A stretch of 64,000 nucleotides of DNA from Diphasiastrum complanatum (taxonomy: Eukaryota > Streptophyta > Lycopodiopsida > Lycopodiales > Lycopodiaceae): assembly GCA_029204225.1 (NCBI GenBank), contig CM055092.1:47806287-47870286 (forward strand). Direction: 5' to 3'. Both the position numbers and the translations under genes were made by a program. Shown here piece by piece: positions 1 through 11,206 of this stretch. Numbering within the stretch: the first letter of the stretch is position 1; every line of letters begins with the position of its first letter. The notes under the pieces are model-generated. The model worked only from the letters and a program-made list of their open reading frames with translations. It was not told the DNA's origin and searched no databases.

Positions 1-936
1 GGAATGTTCATTTGGAGGATGTCTTGTTTATTCCAAGAATTTACTTAGTGTGAGCCAAATGCTAAGTAAAGGCCTCAAGGTGGAGTTTGATGGAGATGCT
101 TGTTTGATCAAAAGGAACGATGTCTTGATTGGAAAAGGTAAAAGACAAGGGAAGTCGTTCAAACTAGAAGCTTGTGTTATTGCTAACCAAGTTGGATGTG
201 TTGCAAGGGAGCAAATTTCTATTCAAGAGGTTTGGCTATAAGGATGGGACACCTCAACTTCAAGTCATTGGAGGTAATCGCAAGGAAGAAGGTTGTGATT
301 GGTCTTCCAAGTTCCTTAAGTGGTGTCAAGCATGTTTGTGAGTCTTGTGCTTTTTCTAAGTCACATAGACTACCTTATACTAGATCTATTTCTAGATCTA
401 CAAAGCCTTTTCAACTTGTACATTCGGATATTCATGGATTTACTACAATTAGCAATAGTGGAGCTAAGATGTATGTAACATTCATTGATGATTTTAGTAG
501 ATTTTGTTGGGTCTATCTACTAAAGAGCAAAGATGAAGTGTATGATGTCTTTATCAAGTTCAAGGATGCAAAGGAGAACCAATTTTCCACAAAGATCAAG
601 TGCTTGAGAGGTGACAATGGTGGTGACTACATATCTAACAAGTTCAAGGCCTTTTGTGATGAGCATGGGATCAAGAGGGAGTATACAACATCAAGGACCC
701 CACAACAAAATGGAGTGGCTGAAAGGAAGAATAGGACTTTATGTGAAAGTGCTAAAGCTATGAGGTTAAGTGCTAATTTTGACAAACCATTTTGGGATCA
801 AGCTTTGTTGTGTGCCAATTTCTTGTGCAATAGGTGGCTGAGTGCTATTTTGGATGGAAGGACACCTTTTGGATGGACCTACAAGTGTAGATCAAGCAAG
901 GAAAGAAGAGGAGTGGATCCAAGCAATGGATCTTGA
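1..936 (+). pseudogene. copia pre-integrase and integrase fragment
   Basis: The first ~240 bases encode the pre-integrase segment (LSKGLKVEFDGDACLIKRND). After a frame change near 235 comes the zinc-binding remnant (MGHLNFKSL, then CESCAFSKSHRLPY) and the integrase core. The first catalytic Asp lies in VHSDIHGF, the second in LRGDNGGDY, and the Glu in PQQNGVAERKN, so all three DDE residues survive. The frame ends after ALLCANFLCNR, where sequence jumps to the RT start. Integrase inserts retrotransposon cDNA into the chromosome; this fragment is not expressible as a full polyprotein. Confidence 0.88.
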
Positions 937-1019
937 GTATCGATCTCTTATGAAGAGTGGAACACTTCTGGTGGATCTTCTTGTGTACATGGAGCTATGC
1001 AAGTGGATGGATATTATCT
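868..1019 (+). pseudogene. copia reverse transcriptase N-terminal scrap
   Basis: Reads VDQARKEEEWIQAMDLEYRS, the conserved lead-in to copia RT (EEW..AM..E...L). A closely similar but longer copy sits at 39929-40084, which continues into the CKWIF motif. Here the frame breaks after the KSGT position. It marks the left edge of the internal deletion of this element. Confidence 0.75.
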
Positions 1020-2052
1020 TGCTGTAAAATCAAGTAATGTATCTGGAAAAAAAAGTTTGTTCAATGACTTTGATGGTCAAGTTGATGATCAAGAGGTTGA
1101 TCTCAAAGCGCTTCAACTAGTCAAAAGGGAAGGTGGCAATCTGGAGCTAGTCAAGAGCATCAAAGGAGAGGTAACCGGCAAAGATGTTATGGATTTGTTT
1201 TTGCAGCATATTGAAGACTCAAGTAAGGTCAAAGGAGCAGCAAGGAAGTGTTGTTCAAGTTTACTTTACTTGTTCTATCTCATGTTTGAGCAATTTCATG
1301 TGGATGTGTGCAAATTGTCAAGATATGGTAAAACTAGCTACATTGGTGAGCATTGTTTTGATGTTGAATTTGTACTAGCATTCTTGACTGGTTTTGCTGA
1401 TGGAAATGAAGCTATTGGAGGTTCATTATGTCACTCATTCATGGCCAAGTCATCAAGTGATGATGGCATCTTATGGCAAGATGGAGATGGAGGCTCAATC
1501 ATGGAGTATCATGGTGGATACATGACAACAAAGGACAAAGAAGGAGGAGACATACAAGCAAAAGTTGATCACTCACATTTATTGTTTGTTTTCTATATTT
1601 TTCCAGAGAGTTCAGAGTTGGAAGCATGGTGGAATCATTACATTCTATTTGATTCTTCATGTACTAGTTACTTCTTGACATGTAAAATTGATGTAAGAAA
1701 TAGTGAAGCATCCCAAGTGGACACTATTCTCTATATCAATTATGGTTGTTTCTATTTTGAGCATTACATGATCATTGAAAGGAGATCTATTTTTAAGAAG
1801 AAGATCATTCTTATGATGGATCAAAGTTCCATTGTCAAAAACTATGCTAGGAGCAAGCATATTGAGGTGCAATATCATTTTGTGAGGGAGCAAGTCATTG
1901 CAAAGGAGGTGGAGCTTCAACATGTGTCTTCAAGGGAATGTGTAGCTGATATCTTCACTAAAGCATTGGGAAAGGACTTGTTCATGAAGCATAGGACTTC
2001 ACTTGGAGTGCTATCAAAGTTCATGCTAAAACTAGTTGAAGAGGGAGTGTAA
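997..2052 (+). CDS. chimeric ORF ending in copia RNase H tail
   Basis: An open frame of 351 codons. Residues 1 to about 265 match nothing I recognise: a charged N-terminus (FNDFDGQVDDQEVDLKALQ), then Cys/Phe-rich and Asp/Gly-rich stretches. From about residue 270 it is the copia RNase H C-terminus: YARSKHIEVQYHFVREQV, then HVSSRECVADIFTKAL. The frame therefore runs through unassigned sequence into a retrotransposon domain. It could be captured host sequence or a fortuitously open deletion product. There is no convincing start context, and I doubt it is a functional gene. Confidence 0.45.
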   Translation: MQVDGYYLAVKSSNVSGKKSLFNDFDGQVDDQEVDLKALQLVKREGGNLELVKSIKGEVTGKDVMDLFLQHIEDSSKVKGAARKCCSSLLYLFYLMFEQFHVDVCKLSRYGKTSYIGEHCFDVEFVLAFLTGFADGNEAIGGSLCHSFMAKSSSDDGILWQDGDGGSIMEYHGGYMTTKDKEGGDIQAKVDHSHLLFVFYIFPESSELEAWWNHYILFDSSCTSYFLTCKIDVRNSEASQVDTILYINYGCFYFEHYMIIERRSIFKKKIILMMDQSSIVKNYARSKHIEVQYHFVREQVIAKEVELQHVSSRECVADIFTKALGKDLFMKHRTSLGVLSKFMLKLVEEGV

Positions 2053-2600
2053 AAGATTCAACTAGTTTCATCACATTTTGCTATATTTTCATATTTGGCA
2101 TATTGAGGTCAAAACTTGTTTTAGACTTAGAGATTGACTTTTCAAAGTTCATTAGTCTAAATGTCATTTGAATAAACACCCTTTGAAAGTAAGGGAAAGT
2201 TAGAATGCGAGTTTGAGTAGATTCAAATTTGAATAGTTGGGTACATTGAATCTAGACCCAAAATTAGTAGGGTTAGCATTTTGGTGGGAAAGCCAAGTGG
2301 CCAAATAGGGTTTGGACCTGCTATAAAAGAATGTAACTCATGGAGAGAGTGACCTTCTCTCTTCTCTATCTCATTTCATGCTTATACATGGTTCTCTTGG
2401 GTTCTACTATCCATTGGTGCACTATCTTGGTGATTGCTTGCAATTCTATGTGTAGAATGGTCTGTATTTGTTATTTTTGGATCCACACATGTGAAATACA
2501 GTATCTTGCTGGTTTTGTATGGACAACAATAGTACTTTTTCATTTTATTCAAGTTTGATCAAGTTCTATTAGTGTTTGCATCTCATTTTGTGTGTAGATG
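2038..2600 (+). repeat. putative polypurine tract and 3' LTR of the first copia relic
   Basis: A purine run GAAGAGGGAG (2038-2047) is followed directly by TGTAAAAG, the same layout (AGGAGGAG then TGTT) as the 3' LTR junctions at 18422, 25570 and 58392. Within it a TATA-like CTATAAAAG lies near 2319. A pyrimidine-rich stretch and the phrase GGGTTCTACTATCCATT near 2399 are shared loosely with the LTR-like block at 31925-32430. The right end is not sharply defined. Confidence 0.55.
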
Positions 2601-3130
2601 CTGATTTTTCTACATTGGTGAGATTGGTAGTGTATTTCTCTTTCTAACCAAAGATCATTCAAGTAGATTGGATCATAATTATCTGAAATCTTTCACAAAG
2701 GATTGTCCTTCCATATCTAAACCAGCTGCTCCTGTATGTTCCTTGCAAGTAGAAACCTTGCAAGTCAGTCTGGGTCTTGACTCGTGCACAAATCCAATGT
2801 CAAGCTCCTGCCATTGCACCCAACAACATCCAGTAGCCCAACATTCTCCCGAGTGAAGGTTCTACACCCATAATTTGTATATCCTGAACCTTATGAAGAA
2901 ATTAGGCTACATCACAAATATTGTTAGCAGATCAAAATGCAAACCAACACTCTTCCTGTCATGCACCTCACATGTCTTTTGAGACTCAAACCCTTGAAGG
3001 CACTGAAGTCTGGGGAGATCTGTTACAAGCAAACGTGACTCTCCCTTTCCACGTTCTATGGAAACATGTGGATAAGTGGAAACAATAACTCCAATCCATC
3101 GAATCCACCACCCCTGGCAAGCTACATGAA
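2601..3130. other. no gene recognised
   Basis: About 530 bases with only short, unsupported open frames on both strands. It separates the copia LTR-like block from the gypsy protease and has no motif I can name. Confidence 0.5.
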
Positions 3131-3457
3131 GTGCCATTATACCTAGCCAATCCGCTCAATGAAAGGGGCAATATCAAGATTCCAGCTACTCATCGCCAAT
3201 CCCGCGAAGTATTAGCTGTGTTAGATGGTGGCTCAGGTGTCAACATCATCTCTACATCTCTCATGTTAGAATGGAATCTAAGAGACAAACTCACCAAACT
3301 CACTTGTCAGCTTAGGATGGCTGACCAAAATGTGGTCCGACCTACAAGATTCCTTCCACATTTTCTGCTAAAACTAGGAGGCCTAAAATTTTCCATAGAC
3401 CTGGTCATACTCGATATTCCTAGTAACGCCTATTCTTATGAGTTACTGCTTGGTTGA
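3131..3457 (+). pseudogene. gypsy aspartic protease
   Basis: The motif AVLDGGSGVNIIS is the plant gypsy form of the retropepsin active-site loop (Asp at the D of DGG). It is followed by a beta-rich region and the closing ILDIP..AYSYELLLG segment, typical of this domain. The protein would cut the Gag-Pol polyprotein. The frame stops at 3457; downstream sequence continues homologous linker in another frame (RVVHDWSKGRVTFG). Confidence 0.75.
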
Positions 3458-4551
3458 CCATGGCTCACCAATGCAAGGGTCGTTCATGACTGGAGCAAAG
3501 GCCGAGTCACCTTTGGTAATAGACACAGCTACATTACCATTGATTCATCTGGGAAACTCAAACACGCACGCTTCCATGACAATGATTCATCTACTACCAA
3601 TTCCGTGTTTGAGCCATACCAGTCCACCCAAGAGAAAGGTCATTATGTTGAATCCACTGATATCATAAACTGGAGCCACATTTTGGCTACCATTGATTGT
3701 GTGAATGCTAATTATTGTGCTCAAAGTCAGGCTGATTGTACTTATACTCCCCTAGACGATAACAAATAACCACCTGATCTAGACACACCTATCATTAATA
3801 TCAATTTTATTGATATTCTTCCACACAATGATGAATTGTTAAACGTTGCATGACTACCTACTGATGAATCAGACAATTTATTCGTAGATGACGAATATGT
3901 CTTGCGAATTCATAATTGCCCAGACGATTTGGACATTTCTGACATTCAAATCCACAACTACATGGAGGCACTTCCACTTAAAGCTTTCTCGTGGCATTCA
4001 TCCATGGTGGAACCAGTTGCCAAGGTTACGGTTGAAAAACTTGATACCAAACTATACCGTGTCAAATGACCAAATTATCTGTGGGACCTATGTGAGGAAG
4101 AAATCATTTTTCAAATCAACAATGAAATCCTCCATGATGTGCCACCAATTCCTCATCTGCACACCTCATGTCCTCCGAAGCCACAACCTTGTGGCAATAC
4201 CATGAATGAAAAGATGAAGAAACTGCTTCTCATCCAACCGCCTGGCGATCTTACCATTGTTCAGGAAGTCCTTGAAATAGCCTTAGCTCATACGCCAATC
4301 CCAGAACCTCCCAAATCATCATCCAGACAGTTGAAAGGCAAGGCTCCCCTCGAATCACCCGCACATGATGTGCTTAGGATTATATGATCGAGGTTGTGAC
4401 TCTCCAATTACCACAAGCTCAACGCGAGCCGAATGGTAATTCACCCTACAAAGGCCCTACACAAACCATCACTCTCTCCTTGAGTGAGCCCAATGAAAAT
4501 AACGAATGCATTGTTCACGTCGGGGCTCACCTCAATCGTGAGTAGCAACGC

Positions 4552-5428
4552 AGGAGGCTTGAGAAACTTCTACGCAAATATCAACATGTCTTTGCTTGGT
4601 CCTATAAAGAAATGAAGGGAGTTTCACTCCAAGTAGTTGTGCATCATATTCCCCTTAAATTGAGTGCGAGACCAATTGCTAGTCATCCCTATCGATGCAA
4701 TTCGATCTACAAGGCCAAAATCGAAGAAAAATGGCAATGCTTGTTAGATGCAGGATTCATCTATAAAATCAAACATATTGAGTGAGTTTTCCCAATCGTC
4801 ATCATTTCTAAGAAAAATGAAAAACTTCGCATCTGTGTCGACTTTAAGAAACTCAATGCCGTCAGAGAACGTGATCATTTTCCTTTACCTTTCAGCAAAT
4901 CCATCTTAGAAAATCTAGCAGGAGATGAGGCCTACGCATTCCTACATGGTTTTAGCGGCTACAACATGATTCAAATTGTTGAAGAAGATCAACATAAAAC
5001 CGCTTTTGCCAAAAAATGAGGAACCTTCTGTTGGAAAGTCATGCCCTTTGGTCTCTCTAATGCTCCTAGCACATTCCAGTGTGTTATGAGTTGTTTTTTC
5101 TCAGCAGATGGGAGATACCCTAGAAGTTTACTTGGACGATTTAGGAGCACATTCAGAAGAAACACGTCATCTATCTATCCTGGAATTTTATTTTATCCAA
5201 TGTCAACACTTCGGTATCTCTTTGAACCCTAAAAATTTCCAGATATGGGTAACACATGGCATTGTCTTAGGGCATATCATTTCAAAAAATGGCATCGCAA
5301 CTGACCTTGACAAGGTCTTGATCATTCAAAATCTGCCAGAACCACGTACTATCCACGAAGTCTATTCATTCCTAGGCCACACTAATTATTATCGCTGCTT
5401 TATTCTCGATTTCACAAATAAAGCATGA
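4552..5428 (+). pseudogene. gypsy reverse transcriptase, multiply disrupted
   Basis: Recognisable across several frames: LLRKYQHVFAWSYKEM, the LRICVDFKKLN box, motif A as FLHGFSGYN, MPFGLSNAPSTFQ, motif C as VYLDDLG, then GHIISKNGIA and FLGHTNYY. Two things are wrong. Motif A has His where the catalytic Asp normally sits (usual form DGFSGYN), and there are in-frame stops near 4783 and 5017 plus a frameshift near 5105. The YLDD box itself is intact. Confidence 0.85.
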
Positions 5429-5440
5429 TGAATTTATAAG

Positions 5441-5983
5441 GTGGTCGTTGTTCCCAAATGGACTGATGAACAACGAGTTGTGTTCATTCAATTGAAAGAA
5501 GCCCTCACCGATGCACCTATTCTCAGGGCTCCTGATTACTCCAAGGAATTTCATGTGCATACTGATGCATCCAAGTATGCCATTGGGGCAGTGCTCACCC
5601 CTGGGAGAATTCAAAAAGGATTATCCAATCCAATTTCTCAGTAGACAATTGATCCCTGCTGAAGTCAATTACACCACTACCAAGTGCGAAGCTTTGGCGA
5701 TGGTGTATGCGGTTCATAACTTTCGCCATTATGTTCTGGGAATTGCGCTCTTCGCTGATCATCAAATACTTCTCTACCTCATCAATAAAACTTGCACAAC
5801 CAGTCGCATTACTCGATGGATCTTGTTGTTACGCGAGTTTGAGTTTTGAATTGTTGTTAGAAAGGGCGTTCAACATTTTCTAGCAGATCATCTATCCCGA
5901 ATTCCTAATCTACCAATTCTTGACCAAGGTGTCAACGATGATTTACATGATGTCAAACATCAGTCACCTCAAATCAGGTAGCG
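5441..5983 (+). pseudogene. gypsy RNase H
   Basis: Starts WTDEQRVVFIQLKEALTDAP, then FHVHTDASKYAIGAVL (catalytic Asp), a frameshift near 5625, SRQLIPAEVNYTTTKCEALA (catalytic Glu), ADHQ (third acid) and the end motif HFLADHLSRIP. It follows the RT directly, as in other gypsy pol genes. Frameshift and stop (near 5849) make it non-functional. Confidence 0.85.
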
Positions 5984-5992
5984 ACCTCAAAG

Positions 5993-6080
5993 CAGCAATG
6001 GAAAACCAACAATGTAGACCTGTAGGCAGCAATACAAACCTGTAGGTAGTAATGCAAACCTGTAGGCAGCAATGTCAAAG
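5993..6080 (+). repeat. short tandem repeat, ~22-bp unit
   Basis: The phrase CCTGTAGGCAGCAAT recurs three to four times with small changes (GTAGGTAGTAATGCAAACC and similar). It begins about ten bases after the gypsy RNase H relic ends. Confidence 0.7.
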
Positions 6081-6664
6081 GAACACCTATGTGCAGCTAC
6101 CACTATTAGAGGACACCAACATGTAGCAATGTCGGAGGAACAACATAGATTTGCATCCCACGTGCTCTAACCCACAATACAAATGAGTATAGATGATTAA
6201 CATTATAAGAAATTTTAAGAGTTATATATAGTTTTGAAAATTATAAGAGCAATGAATACATTATAGATTTGTAGTGTACTTTTGTTATTTTTAGAAAGTT
6301 TAAGAATCACCTTACTTTTTTGTAAGGTACACTTTTTATTTTTGAGAAGTCGCACAAATCCAACTTGCTATTTTTGGAAGTCAACTTTCTAAAAATAGAA
6401 AAAATTTAAAAATAAAAACCTGCAGGTGTTTTACACAGAGGAAGGGGCCCACCCTGGGGCCTTCCCCCTTACATGAAAAAAGCAAACTGAAATTCTGAAA
6501 TACCTACATAAGTAGAAAAACAGCCAACTAAAATTTTGATTCAAGTATGTTACCAAAATGTTCCTGTCAAAAATTATCTATCAAGTTTGTCCCAACAAAA
6601 ACTAAAATGTCAATTTACACCACTATCAATGTTCTTACATTAAATTTTTTAAGCTAAAATCTAT
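6081..6664. other. no gene recognised, AT-rich
   Basis: AT-rich sequence with no coding signal I can support. A short GC-richer patch (GGGGCCCACCCTGGGGCC) lies near 6446. Confidence 0.5.
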
Positions 6665-7249
6665 CTATTCCTTAGAGACTAAAGCTTTAAAATTCAACAA
6701 TAGATCTGTAGTAGCAACGGAATCAGCAAGATTCAGGGTGATGTTGCAATTGTTCAAATTGTGAAACTGATGTCCAACATGGATAGAAGTTGATCTATCA
6801 ACAACATGAAAGATAGAATCTAGTTTATCTTTGTACTTTTTCATTTCATCTTCCATAGCAATTTGCCCATCTACGCTATCTCAAAAATCGACATCCTCTT
6901 TGAAATACGAACTTTCATTCACATTCTTCAATGCAACAACTTCAATTGCATCGTCATCATTTGCTACAGCAACTTTAATCGCTTTACACTTTTCAGAAAC
7001 TTCACACCCAACACGAACGGAATTTTCAGCAAAAAGATTCGTAATTCCTACAGCGGGACCACGACAGACTTCTTTGACTTGGTTCTTGCAATCATTATCA
7101 TTAGACGTGCTACAAATTGGATGAATTTCAGCCTCGTTAACTTCAAAGTACTTCTCTCATTCCTGCTCTAATGCATCCTCAAATCGCAATGCCTTCCCAT
7201 TCTTTGTCTCTCTTGATATTATACGTTGCATAGCTTGATCACGTATCAT
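6665..7249 (-). pseudogene. decayed unknown coding sequence (about 195 codons)
   Basis: Reading the minus strand from an ATG at 7249, one frame runs to a TAG at 6665 with only two internal stops, both TGA. It opens MIRDQAMQRIISRETKNGK and contains a Cys-containing middle (HPICSTSNDNDCKNQVKEVC) and ends FKALVSKE. Both TGA codons could be CGA to TGA changes, the usual effect of cytosine methylation decay. Just upstream on the minus strand is a pyrimidine-rich stretch ending TTGTAG, which could be a splice acceptor, with a possible donor GGGAAGTATG near 7412. No domain recognised. It is not obviously retrotransposon, so it may be a host gene or gene fragment. Confidence 0.4.
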
Positions 7250-7690
7250 TTTGTCACTACAATTGTACCTTCATAAAACAAAATATCAACATTAAAAACA
7301 CAACCACATATAATAACATGCAAAAATATTAGAGTGATCAAAGAAAGCACAAAAACACTAATCAAACAAAGAATTAACAATAGCGTTACAAAGACATTCA
7401 TACTTCCCATAAGACTTTGCGTTATGATGACTGGGCAATTCCATTCCATACTCCTGAAGGATGACAAAAGTGGGTTGTGTGAGCCTTGACCAAGCTCAAG
7501 TCTAGTGGACAAGAGTAGAAGGGTGAAAATTTTGTGAGCACTCTTTTAGAGAATTTGGCAAAAGATGATTAATCTCCTCAAACTCATCCTGGGTACTTGT
7601 ATTTTAGAATTAAAATCAGAACTAAAAGACTCGTGTGTCATCCTACCCTTGGCAGTTCATGCCTTGAGCTCTTGCAAGGACCTCTTAACT
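7250..7690. other. no further gene recognised
   Basis: May contain an upstream exon of the minus-strand relic (about 7412-7520 reads as open sequence on the minus strand), but no conserved motif supports it. Otherwise nothing. Confidence 0.35.
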
Positions 7691-8627
7691 GGAGCACGTC
7701 ATACAATACATATGCACACACATGCAAGCCTATTTTTTTTTACTACACATACACATATGCACACATACAAATACACAAGCACACACACATACACATACAT
7801 ATACACATACACATGTACATACACATGCACATATACACACACATACACATATATGTACTAATACACACACATATGCATACGCATATACACGCACACACAC
7901 ATACACATACACATATACTTACACACACATATACATACATATATACACACACATACACATACATACACATACACACATATAAATACACATACATATATAC
8001 ACACATACACATCCACACACATACACATCCACACACATACACATACACACATGTACACATGCATACACATATACATGCACACATATAGATACATATATAC
8101 ATACATATACAATATACATACACATACACATACTCACATACACACATGCGCACAAATACACACATACATGTACATACACATAGACACATACACCTAAATG
8201 CACACATCACTCATACAAACATACACAGACATACATACACATATACACATACATACACACATGCACATAGACGGACAATTAGATACACGTATACATACAC
8301 ACACATACACATACACATACACCATAAACACATATGGTCATACACATACAATACACATACACACATATACACATGCATACACACACACACATATAGACAT
8401 ACACATACACATAGACATACATATACATTTATACATACACATACATATACATAAACATACAAATACACATATACATATACAAACACATACATATTTACAT
8501 ACATACATATACTTACACATATACACACACGTATACATACACACAGATACATATACATACACATACACATATATACAAAATATACATACATATACAAACA
8601 TATCTACATATACATACACATACATAT

Positions 8628-8662
<35 letters not shown>

Positions 8663-8910
8663 TACAAACACATATACATATACATACACATACACACATA
8701 CACATACACATACACATACACATGCACATATACACACATGCATATACATATACATACACACTTACATATACATACACATATACGTATAGATACACACACA
8801 TGTACATACACATATACGTATAGATACACACACATATCCATAAACATATACATACACACACACACACATACACACCATCGGTCGCTTGTCATCGTCGGGC
8901 ACACTATACT

Positions 8911-8976
<66 letters not shown>
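7690..8976. repeat. giant compound CA/TA microsatellite, ~1.3 kb
   Basis: Nearly 1.3 kb of imperfect CACATA / ACATAC repeats, interrupted only by single-base variants and one short unique island at about 8873-8912. It ends in a perfect (AC)n run at 8914-8974. Long frames across it give only Thr/His/Tyr/Ile or Cys/Val/Tyr/Met repeats and are artefacts. Alternating purine-pyrimidine sequence of this length could form Z-DNA and will be highly length-variable. Confidence 0.97.
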
Positions 8977-8979
<3 letters not shown>

Positions 8980-9404
8980 TTGCGCTTCTGTTAGCACAAC
9001 TGTTAGCATCTTGTTAGGCAAACTCGTTCGCTACTACTCTATCTTCTTGTTCTCTCTCTCTATGTAGTATAGTGGAAGTGTGCCCCGCGTGTCAGTCCTT
9101 TTAGCACATGACTCGATCCTAGCAATGGCAGTGGATGCTCAACTTGATTGTTCGATCTCTCATGACTGTTCTATCTCGTTTTCTACAATTTTGCTTAAGA
9201 TCTTGAGTTCTTGCTTACAATTTGCAGATTATTTCTAAACTACTTCTACTCTATTCTGGAAAGGAAGCTATTCTACTACACACAAAGAAACCAATATGTC
9301 CTAATTGTTTAATCTACAAGGCATAACAACCTATAACTATAGCAAATGTGAATCCTACAAAGTGCTACAATTATCACTCAACAATTGTCATAAAAACTTT
9401 TCAG
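8977..9404. other. no gene recognised
   Basis: Mixed sequence after the microsatellite with short pyrimidine runs. No coding or RNA signal found. Confidence 0.45.
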
Positions 9405-9602
9405 GGAGCCAAGCACAAGGAAGCATCGAATCTGAGTGATGAGCATGATCTGCCTCCAAGCCCTGCACATTTACCTGATTCTAATCACAAAACCAATCTT
9501 GAGGAAGAAGAAAGCGACAAACACATTCATACACATGTACCCAAACAAATGCATGAATATGGAGCACATAATGGAAATAAAAATAGAAAGACCTACAATT
9601 AG
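9405..9602 (+). other. possible orphan exon
   Basis: Open from directly after a pyrimidine stretch ending TTTTCAG (acceptor-like, ends 9404) to a TAG at 9602. The translation is acidic and Pro/His-rich (SDEHDLPPSPAHLPDSNHKT). No family recognised and no partner exon located. Weak evidence. Confidence 0.2.
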
Positions 9603-9699
9603 CATTGCAACAACATTTCAGTACAATATTTATACCCCTGAACTCGTGGGGGAGACTCCTTCTTATAGCCACAAGCTAGTTAGCTCCAATACATAACTT

Positions 9700-10847
9700 C
9701 TGAGTTCCACCACTAGATGTTTACTTTACAAGGAGGCCTCTTTCTTGAAAATACAACTCAAGTTTGAGAGGGCCCAAGTTACTAGCTCCCACATGGTTTT
9801 CCATCTTTTGGGATTTACCATGGGACTCACAATATGCAACTTAGTCTAACAGCTAGTAACTCTCGTGCTCTTAGACTTGGCTCTGATCATCAACTCCATT
9901 GGAAATCCATTTGGGTGAGGAGGGACTGTGTCGACACCTCGGGATTCATGGCATCAACTAACATTATCCTCCCCCTACAGTGTTGCAAGTCCCACTGCAC
10001 TGTCAAAGCTCTGTTGCTCGGGTTCTTGGAAAGGCATGGATCAACTTTTTCCTTCATAAAACCAAGAATTTATTTGTCGCTAGCATCATGTTTCACTATA
10101 ACAGCTCCAAATTCTGCAAGGGCCTTGTTAGGATAGCCCTACATAGTTGAGCGCCTCTTGCTTATCTTTTTTGGACCTTCTTTCTTTCAAGAGACTTCTC
10201 ATAGCCTATCTTCCTTCCGATGGCTTCAAATTCGATGAATCTCGTTTTTAAGCCCTATGGAATAGGTCCCAGATAATGCTTAATAATTGGTATAAACTTA
10301 TTCATATACCAGCTCTCAATCATCTGCGCATATTGTCCTGAGGAGAATGTTGTTCGGTAGAAGAGTCTTGCCATTATAACATACTCGTTTTCTGTTTGTA
10401 GACTCCTCAAATGGAGTATCAGGTCCAACTCTGGGAATTACTGGCCAGTTGACTTGCCTCTCCGTTGGCTTCCTTCTTTCCCAAGCCTTCTCTTCTTCGG
10501 ATTGGCACATAGTAGGAATCAACCCTCTTCCAACTTGGTGCCCTTAGATACTCTTGGAGTTGTTCATCATTGTTCAACAACATCACGATTCTCCAAGAGG
10601 GTTGTGGTCGCAAGGCATTTACTAAGTTGTTGAGTTTGGGGTAGTATTCAGTAGTCACTTTCTTTAAATCTCCTCGATCTTCTCTCTTATATGTCCTTCA
10701 AAAATCCTTGGACTCTCTTCAATCATCAAAAAAATTCTCTTCGGATCTTTTCTTTGGATTTCTTTGACAACTTCCTTGAAGGCCTTGCCAAATAGTCATC
10801 TAGAGCAGTGGCATTATTGGTATCTGGGAACTTAGCTTTACGCTCCG
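9700..10847 (-). other. unassigned region with minus-strand coding scraps
   Basis: The minus strand has open stretches at 10419-10658 (LNNDEQLQEYLRAPSWKRVD) and, one frame over, 10316-10522 (RKPTERQVNWPVIPRVGPD), and further down KALAEFGAVIVKHDASDK. Together they look like old coding sequence with frameshifts, but I cannot name a family. It lies beyond the truncated copia LTR at 10848. Confidence 0.3.
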
Positions 10848-11206
10848 ATATAGGAATATTCTCTACAAAATAGGATCTAAGGAAAATGGTCAACTCTTAT
10901 CTTCTAGTACTCTATACACACGTGTGAACATCCACTTGCCATGTGGGAGCATTTACTCATGCACATGCAAGGAAAAGCTAATTTCTAGGTGACTAGTCAA
11001 CTTGACTAAAAACTAATCATATCATGTTCACACTAACTAGATTGATACAAAATCAATTTAGATATATACAAGCATGAAAAGTACATCCTTTCACACGTGG
11101 GAACAGGCTCCACACGTGTGAAATCAGATCATCAACATTATTCTAGTGTTTGATCAATATTTACAAAACCAATGTCAAGTGAGAAGTGACAATTTTCAAC
11201 ACTTAA
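10848..11206 (-). repeat. truncated copia LTR inserted in a gypsy RT
   Basis: Reverse complement of the LTR that begins at 18422: both start TGTTGAAAATTGTCACTTCT and share the CACACGTGTGG and CCCACGTGTGAAAGG phrases and the rest of their first ~360 bases. On the minus strand it begins at 11206, exactly where the gypsy RT frame stops, and breaks off at 10848. It is therefore a partial LTR that landed in, or recombined into, the gypsy element to its right. Confidence 0.85.

Larger units (their letters stand above)
1..2047 (+). mobile_element. Ty1/copia relic with deleted centre
   Basis: Remains of a copia-type LTR retrotransposon in plus orientation. Order seen: pre-integrase zinc region, integrase core, a short scrap of RT N-terminus, about 800 bases of sequence I cannot assign, the C-terminal RNase H tail, a purine-rich tract and what looks like a 3' LTR. 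The 5' part lies outside the window. Most of RT, including the YVDD box, is missing, so the copy is dead. Confidence 0.85.
3131..5983 (+). mobile_element. Ty3/gypsy relic: protease, RT and RNase H
   Basis: Plus-strand gypsy-type pol fragment with domains in the order protease, linker, reverse transcriptase, RNase H. It is broken by at least five stops and frame changes (stops near 3457, 4384, 4783, 5017 and 5426). Integrase and LTRs are absent here. The integrase fragment at 58945-59999 is a possible relative but not demonstrably the same family. Confidence 0.9.

Noticed and set aside
7565-9067. Several long open frames on both strands (up to 289 codons)
   Set aside because: They are translations of the CA/TA microsatellite and give only Thr/His/Tyr/Ile or Cys/Val/Tyr/Met repeats.
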